Source: Betaproteobacteria bacterium RIFCSPLOWO2_12_FULL_62_58 (lineage in GTDB: Bacteria; Pseudomonadota; Gammaproteobacteria; Burkholderiales; SG8-41). From it: 64,000 nt of DNA. Positions 58,979-64,000 of this stretch are shown here, in pieces. A program made the translations under genes and the position numbers. The stretch spans positions 62,001 through 126,000 of the forward strand of contig MERI01000027.1 of NCBI GenBank assembly GCA_001772005.1, in the 5' to 3' direction. How positions within the stretch are numbered: the first letter of the stretch is position 1; each line of letters begins with the position of its first letter. Below the pieces are notes generated by a model. It did not search any database and was not told the DNA's origin. It saw nothing but the letters and a program-made list of their open reading frames with translations.

Positions 58979-59581
58979 ATGCCGAGGGAACAAGGTCGCA
59001 ACGACACGCGCAGCCGCATTGCACACCTTGCGGCGCGGCTGATGGCCGAGGACGGTATCGAGGATTACGCCCTCGCCAAGCGCAAAGCGGCGCGGCAGGC
59101 CGGCGCGCCGGATTCGCGGCAGCTGCCGACCAACGAGGAAGTCGACGCCGCGCTGCGCACCTACCAGCAGCTCTATCAGGAGGAGACGCACCGCGTCCGT
59201 CTGCGCGAACTGCGCGGCCGGGCAGTCAAGGCAATGCGTGAGTTCGCGCAGTTCAATCCTTATCTCACGGGCTCGGTGCTGAACGGCAATGCCGGAAAGT
59301 TCGCCGACATCACCCTGCAGCTGTTCACCGACAACGTCAAGGCAGTGGAACTCTATCTGATTGATAACCGGATTCCGTACAAAACCGCGCAGAGCCGTCT
59401 TTACTCGGGGGAGGATTTGCGGACGGTGCCGGTCTTCACGGTTAACGATGACGGCATCGATATCCAGCTCACGGTGTTGTCAACGCGCGACCTGCGCGCG
59501 CCGCTCAAGACCCGTCTCGGAGGAAGAGCGATAGACCGCGCGAAACTGCGGGCGGTCGAGACGCTGCTGGACGCAACCTGA
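58979..59581 (+). CDS. conserved hypothetical protein
   Basis: The 200-residue product starts at the ATG 10 nt after mrcA; the open frame upstream is only mrcA shadow. The N-terminus is basic and helical (RIAHLAARLMAEDGIEDYALAKRKAARQAG), then a helical RLRELRGRAVKAMREF segment. An alpha/beta part follows with PYLTGSVLNGNAGKFADITLQLFTDNVKAVELYLIDNRIPYKTAQSRLY. The GSVLNG and DITLQLF pieces recall the nucleotidyltransferase fold (a G-S followed by an acidic D-x-L strand). I recognise this as a family widespread in Betaproteobacteria without known function; the nucleotidyltransferase link is a weak inference. Confidence 0.75.
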   Translation: MPREQGRNDTRSRIAHLAARLMAEDGIEDYALAKRKAARQAGAPDSRQLPTNEEVDAALRTYQQLYQEETHRVRLRELRGRAVKAMREFAQFNPYLTGSVLNGNAGKFADITLQLFTDNVKAVELYLIDNRIPYKTAQSRLYSGEDLRTVPVFTVNDDGIDIQLTVLSTRDLRAPLKTRLGGRAIDRAKLRAVETLLDAT

Positions 59582-59586
59582 AGGTC

Positions 59587-60624
<1,038 letters not shown>

Positions 60625-60640
60625 TTAGACTCCCCGCACG

Positions 60641-60668
60641 GGAACTATTTGCAATTATATTCGTCTCA
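60641..60668 (+). promoter_or_regulatory. predicted ECF (RpoE-type) promoter of a small RNA
   Basis: GGAAC (60641-60645), 16 bp and CGTC (60662-60665) match the generic ECF sigma promoter GGAAC-N16-CGTC. In RpoE terms it is GGAACTA-N16-TCTCA. A sigma-70 -10-like TATATT (60656-60661) is also present but has no -35 at a proper distance. Confidence 0.5.
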
Positions 60669-60671
60669 ATG

Positions 60672-60741
60672 GGTAGACGGTGTTTATCGTCTCCCGCTTC
60701 TCCTCCCTGAGCGGGCGCCTTAATCCTTATTAAGGCTTTTT
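60672..60741 (+). ncRNA. candidate small regulatory RNA with an anti-Shine-Dalgarno loop
   Basis: This plus-strand RNA of about 70 nt is unannotated by any gene. It has three hairpins. SL1 is AGACG (60675-60679) with CGTCT (60688-60692). SL2 is CCCGCT (60693-60698) with AGCGGG (60710-60715), whose loop contains CTCCTCCC (60700-60707), complementary to GGAGG ribosome binding sites. SL3 is an intrinsic terminator: GCCTTAAT (60717-60724) with ATTAAGGC (60729-60736), loop CCTT, then TTTTT (60737-60741 region). An ECF-type promoter stands just upstream. Neither flanking gene (hemB, engB) is transcribed in this direction, so the terminators need another transcript. The 5' end is estimated. Confidence 0.6.
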
Positions 60742-60742
60742 A

Positions 60743-60779
60743 CCCCCGGTTTTACTCCCCTTTAACCGGGGGTTTTTTT
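60743..60779 (+). terminator. second tandem intrinsic terminator
   Basis: CCCCCGGTT (60743-60751) and AACCGGGGG (60764-60772) form a 9-bp perfect stem with loop TTACTCCCCTTT, followed by seven T (60773-60779). On the minus strand no T run follows, so it serves a plus-strand transcript. It backs up the first terminator and shields engB from antisense transcription. Its loop also contains CTCCCC. Confidence 0.85.
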
Positions 60780-60783
60780 ATTT

Positions 60784-61371
60784 TTATTTCAGCCATTGCG
60801 CAATGGTTTTTTGTGCAGCACGGATCCCGATCCCGGCGGTGCTGGAGAATAGCTGCACGGTGCAGTTCGGATACTGACCGGCTGCCGCTTCCGCCGTGCG
60901 CAGCGCGGTCATTGCTTCCCGTTTATTGAGTTTATCGGCTTTGGTCAGGAGCACGTGAGCAGGCTTTTGAAACGGTGCGGTCCAATCCAACAACTGGCGG
61001 TCCAGAACGGTAAACGGATGCCGGGCATCCATAATAATAACCAGGCCGCGCAGTGCCGCTCTCGTTTGTAGGTAAGCGCTTATTAACTTTCCCCAATGAC
61101 GTTTTTCCTTGACGGGAACAGCAGCATAGCCGTAACCGGGCAAATCGACCAGAAAACGTTGCGCGCCCAAGGTGAAAAAGTTGATGGTCTGCGTCCGGCC
61201 TGGGGTTTTGCTGACAAATGCCAGTCGATTGCGGTTGACAAGCGCATTGATAGCGCTCGACTTGCCGGCATTGGAACGCCCCGCGAAAGCCACTTCAGCG
61301 ATCGCATCTGGCGGCAGGTCCTTTAGATCGTGTACGGCCCGGAAAAATTGAGCCTCCCCAAGCGGTGACAT
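60784..61371 (-). CDS. engB: ribosome biogenesis GTPase EngB (YsxC/YihA)
   Basis: EngB is an essential TRAFAC GTPase for 50S subunit assembly. The 195-residue protein has G1 GRSNAGKS (31-38), G2 within TPGRTQTINFF, G3 DLPGYG, G4 TKADK and a G5-like SSTAGIG. The N-terminal extension QFFRAVHDLKDLPPD is typical. It diverges from the cytochrome c4 gene across 93 bp and converges with the candidate small RNA. Confidence 0.97.
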   Translation of the reverse strand: MSPLGEAQFFRAVHDLKDLPPDAIAEVAFAGRSNAGKSSAINALVNRNRLAFVSKTPGRTQTINFFTLGAQRFLVDLPGYGYAAVPVKEKRHWGKLISAYLQTRAALRGLVIIMDARHPFTVLDRQLLDWTAPFQKPAHVLLTKADKLNKREAMTALRTAEAAAGQYPNCTVQLFSSTAGIGIRAAQKTIAQWLK

Positions 61372-61464
61372 GAGTCCTTGTTTTAGCTGGCAAACTGGCG
61401 TGTCGGAAAGCGATTACTATACAATACGCCGTTTCCCGGTTAAGCAAAGTTGCAAGGAGCGAGT

Positions 61465-62100
61465 ATGAATTATCGCCTGGCTATGGCGACGCTTGCCGGC
61501 GCGCTGGTTGCGTCGTTGAGTCATGCCCAAGGTGTGGTCAAGGGCGATCCCGCCAAGGCGCAGCCGACCATAACCCAGGTGTGCGCCGTCTGTCATGGCA
61601 CGGACGGTAACAGTTTGACCCCGGTCAACCCCAGCCTTGCCGGGCAGCACCCCGAATATACCCTCAAGCAGTTGACGAACTTCAAGGCGCAGGGCGGCAA
61701 GCCCGCGGAGCGCATCAATGCGGTGATGGCCGGGATGGTCGCCAACCTTTCCGCCGACGACATGAGCAATCTGGCGGCATATTTCGCAAGCCAGAAACCG
61801 AAACCGCGCGCCGCGCGCGACCCGGAACTGGCCAAGATCGGCCAGGCGATTTACCGCGGCGGGATCATGGCCAAAGGCGTGGCGGCCTGCGCTTCCTGCC
61901 ACTCGCCCAACGGTGCCGGCATGCCGACGCAGTTTCCACGCCTGTCCGGCCAGTATGCCGAATACACCGAGGCGCAGCTCAACGCTTTCCGCGCTGGCGA
62001 GCGTGCCAACGATCCCAACCGCATGATGCGCGCGATTGCGGCCAAACTTTCCGACCGAGAAATCAAGGCGCTTGCGGAATATATGGCAGGGCTGCGGTAA
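61465..62100 (+). CDS. cytochrome c4 (diheme, periplasmic)
   Basis: Cytochrome c4 carries electrons in the periplasm, usually between the bc1 complex and terminal oxidases. The precursor is 211 residues with a signal peptide (LAMATLAGALVASLSHA). Two heme sites are visible: CAVCH (C40, C43, H44) and CASCH (C142, C145, H146). Each is followed by the PSLAGQHPEYTLKQL or PRLSGQYAEYTEAQL repeat, which shows the internal duplication of the family. AAGGAG six nucleotides before the ATG at 61465 fixes the start. A TACAAT at 61420-61425 may be its -10. The engB-c4 divergent arrangement is common in this group. Confidence 0.95.
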   Translation: MNYRLAMATLAGALVASLSHAQGVVKGDPAKAQPTITQVCAVCHGTDGNSLTPVNPSLAGQHPEYTLKQLTNFKAQGGKPAERINAVMAGMVANLSADDMSNLAAYFASQKPKPRAARDPELAKIGQAIYRGGIMAKGVAACASCHSPNGAGMPTQFPRLSGQYAEYTEAQLNAFRAGERANDPNRMMRAIAAKLSDREIKALAEYMAGLR

Positions 62101-62201
62101 AGTAATAATCGTGCTTTGAACCAACTGTATTCCCAACCCTCCAGGTTTGGGCGCGAAATTTCGTGGGCATTTCTGTTTTCCTGGCGTTGTCACCTTGCTT
62201 C

Positions 62202-62882
62202 ATGGCGGGCAGCCGACGGCTGCGGCTGAACTGCAGAGCGTCGATTCACGCCGCACTATTGGCGGTCCTCGCGCTTCCGGTCTCCGTCCTTGCGGCGATC
62301 CCAGCGGGAATGGGATTCTTCGTAACCGCTGACGGTATCTCGATTAACATCAATTACGCCGTCAAATCCCCACATGCCCTGGCGTTATTGAACGGCATTC
62401 CCGGGACCCGCAATAAACTGGCGAAGCCGTCGGCGAAGCGCTTTGCTGATATTTCACATCTTGCGCCGACAGTTGAGAAGGCGACCGCTGCTGTCATCGT
62501 CGACACGAACCGCCTCATCGAGGACGAACAGGCGAAAGAACGGGAGCAGCAGGACAGACTCAGACGGGCGAGAGGAGAGCAGGAGGCGCGCCGAACAGAA
62601 GCCACTCGCAAGCTCGAAACAGAACAAGCCCGTCAGAGGGAAATCAGCCGCCTCCGAACCACCGTTATGAATCTTGAGCAGCGCGACAGTTTCTTGCATC
62701 ATGACGTTGTGTCGACCCGGCGGCAGTTGGGTTCCATTTCAAGGGATCCGGCGGATCACTCGGCTGTGGCAGGACGCAGCGAGTTGGAACGACAGCTCAA
62801 CTACCGGCAGCTCCAATTAGATCAAACCACCACGTCGAAAGACGACGCGATGAGGCGATTGGAGCAACTGCGGATTCGCTGA
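62202..62882 (+). CDS. hypothetical secreted coiled-coil protein
   Basis: I do not recognise a family. From the ATG at 62202 (226 residues) the N-terminus is a good signal peptide (SRRLRLNCRASIHAALLAVLALPVSVLAA). A GTG at 62163 would add 13 residues, and neither start has a clear ribosome binding site. After about 70 residues of beta-like sequence the rest is strongly charged (rich in Arg, Glu, Gln) and heptad-like, a long coiled coil from about residue 100 to 225. It ends before hemL. Conservation must be checked; the open frame, signal peptide and coiled coil together favour a real gene. Confidence 0.6.
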   Translation: MAGSRRLRLNCRASIHAALLAVLALPVSVLAAIPAGMGFFVTADGISININYAVKSPHALALLNGIPGTRNKLAKPSAKRFADISHLAPTVEKATAAVIVDTNRLIEDEQAKEREQQDRLRRARGEQEARRTEATRKLETEQARQREISRLRTTVMNLEQRDSFLHHDVVSTRRQLGSISRDPADHSAVAGRSELERQLNYRQLQLDQTTTSKDDAMRRLEQLRIR

Positions 62883-63032
62883 GCCAGGTCCTTGCGCGAA
62901 CAGACTGCGTGTTCTGTTTCCGCGTGACATGGGAGCCTTGCAACCTGCGAAGTTGTGTCCTGCTACAAGGTCTGTCAGCGACAGTAACGCTACTTGGCCA
63001 GCGAACAGGTAATGGACACCGAAACCCGTGTT

Positions 63033-64000
63033 TCAGCCTGCCGTTTTGAGACTTGCGAAAACCTTGCTCGCGGCGGTAACGGTCTTATCGATCTCCGCTG
63101 CGCCGTGAGCCGCCGACACGAATCCCGCCTCAAAAGCCGATGGCGCGAAATAGACGCCCTCGGCGAGCATGGCGTGGAAGAAGCGGTTGAACGCGTCTCT
63201 GTCGCACTGCATGACTTGCGCGTAGCTCGTGGGCGAGGTCGCTCGGAAGTAGATGCCAAACATGCCGCCGACATTCTGCGCTGAGAAGCCGATGCCGTGC
63301 TCGCGCGCGGCAGCGCTTAACCCTTCACACAGTTGACGCGTCGTCGCGGCGAGCTTGTCGTAGAAGCCCGGCGCGTGGATGAGCCTGAGCGTTGCAAGCC
63401 CCGCTGCGACCGCGACCGGATTGCCGGAGAGCGTGCCGGCCTGGTACACCGGTCCGAGCGGCGCGATCTGCTGCATGATGTCGCGCCGGCCGCCGAAGGC
63501 GCCGACCGGCATGCCGCCGCCGATTACCTTACCCAAGGTGGTGAGATCGGGTTTGATGCCGTAGAGTTGCTGCGCGCCGCCGAGCGCGACGCGGAAACCG
63601 GTCATCACTTCGTCGAAGATCAATACTGCGCCGTGCTTCGTGCATAGCTCGCGCAGCACGCTAAGGAATCCCGGCTTGGGAGCGACCAGATTCATGTTAC
63701 CGGCGACCGGCTCAACGATGACCGCTGCGATGTCGCCGCCCTCGTCCCCGAAAGTTTTCTCCAGCGCAATCTCGTCGTTGTAGTCGAGTACGATGGTGTG
63801 GGCGGCGGTCTCGGGCGGCACGCCCGCCGAGCTGGGCTGCCCGAAAGTCAGCGCGCCGGACCCCGCTTTCACCAGCAGCGAATCGCCGTGGCCGTGGTAA
63901 CACCCTTCGAATTTCACGATCTTGCTGCGGCCGGTGAAGCCGCGCGCGAGCCGGATCGCACTCATCGTCGCTTCGGTGCCGGAACTGACGAGCCGTACCT
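63033..64000 (-). CDS. hemL: glutamate-1-semialdehyde 2,1-aminomutase (5' end outside window)
   Basis: HemL converts glutamate-1-semialdehyde to 5-aminolevulinate with PLP, the precursor used by HemB in this window. The frame is open to the right edge and reads [21 protein letters not shown] at the boundary, so the internal Met at 63965 is not the start. The visible 322 residues include [21 protein letters not shown] and the PLP lysine in [18 protein letters not shown]. The C-terminus is complete. About 100 N-terminal residues lie outside. Confidence 0.95.
   Translation of the reverse strand, partial: VRLVSSGTEATMSAIRLARGFTGRSKIVKFEGCYHGHGDSLLVKAGSGALTFGQPSSAGVPPETAAHTIVLDYNDEIALEKTFGDEGGDIAAVIVEPVAGNMNLVAPKPGFLSVLRELCTKHGAVLIFDEVMTGFRVALGGAQQLYGIKPDLTTLGKVIGGGMPVGAFGGRRDIMQQIAPLGPVYQAGTLSGNPVAVAAGLATLRLIHAPGFYDKLAATTRQLCEGLSAAAREHGIGFSAQNVGGMFGIYFRATSPTSYAQVMQCDRDAFNRFFHAMLAEGVYFAPSAFEAGFVSAAHGAAEIDKTVTAASKVFASLKTAG

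Noticed and set aside
57559..59019. 486-codon minus-strand frame opposite mrcA
   Set aside because: Antisense of the PBP1A transpeptidase region; no independent evidence.
62131..62150. Hairpin after cytochrome c4 as a terminator
   Set aside because: CCCAACC/GGTTTGGG pairs only with a bulge and no T run follows.

Overview
This window is chromosomal DNA from a GC-rich betaproteobacterium, and most of it is core housekeeping sequence around the replication origin. Evidence for the group is the dnaA-dnaN-gyrB order without recF, the rpmH-rnpA-yidC-mnmE-mnmG-rsmG-parAB-atp order, the pilMNOPQ-aroKB-dgt-gltBD block, and a DUF4390 gene after rsmB. Species cannot be named from the sequence alone. 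I found no rRNA, tRNA, CRISPR array, prophage or complete insertion sequence.

Layout. Positions 1-3.2 kb hold a leftward DUF4390-rsmB-fmt-def group. From 3.3 to 8.4 kb run a LysM protein, dprA and topB, which meet gyrB tail to tail. From 8.4 to 13.5 kb lie gyrB, dnaN and dnaA (leftward); the dnaN-dnaA gap has DnaA boxes, DnaA-trio-like triplets and an AT-rich tract and is the best oriC candidate. From 13.7 to 33.6 kb everything is rightward: rpmH, rnpA, yidC, mnmE, a parS site, mnmG, rsmG, parA, parB, the nine-gene ATP synthase operon atpIBEFHAGDC, glpD, glmU and glmS. From 33.6 to 56.4 kb everything is leftward: an SDR, two tandem dsbA paralogues, a SPOR protein, argS, priA, hemE, gltD, gltB, dgt, aroB, aroK and the type IV pilus assembly operon pilMNOPQ, read from right to left. 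The last 7.5 kb has mrcA, a conserved hypothetical, hemB, a probable small RNA, engB, cytochrome c4, a secreted coiled-coil protein of unknown role, and the end of hemL.

How the genes work together. The origin cluster replicates (dnaA, dnaN, gyrB, topB) and segregates (parA, parB, parS) the chromosome. rnpA, mnmE, mnmG, rsmG, rsmB, fmt, def and argS serve RNA maturation and translation. yidC inserts membrane proteins, including ATP synthase subunit c. glmU and glmS make UDP-GlcNAc for the wall that mrcA polymerises. hemE, hemB and hemL are three separate tetrapyrrole steps, and aroKB belong to the shikimate pathway.

The most interesting parts are between genes. (1) At 60641-60779 an ECF/RpoE-type promoter, a hairpin with a CUCCUCCC (anti-Shine-Dalgarno) loop and two tandem terminators describe an unannotated small RNA between hemB and engB. 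(2) Three intergenic spacers (atpD-atpC, glmU-glmS, hemE-gltD) hold arrays of about four heptamers facing inverted heptamers. The unit differs at each locus but the layout is the same. (3) A 200-bp palindromic MITE-like element abuts the argS start codon. (4) A second DnaA-box-bearing, AT-rich spacer lies between priA and hemE.
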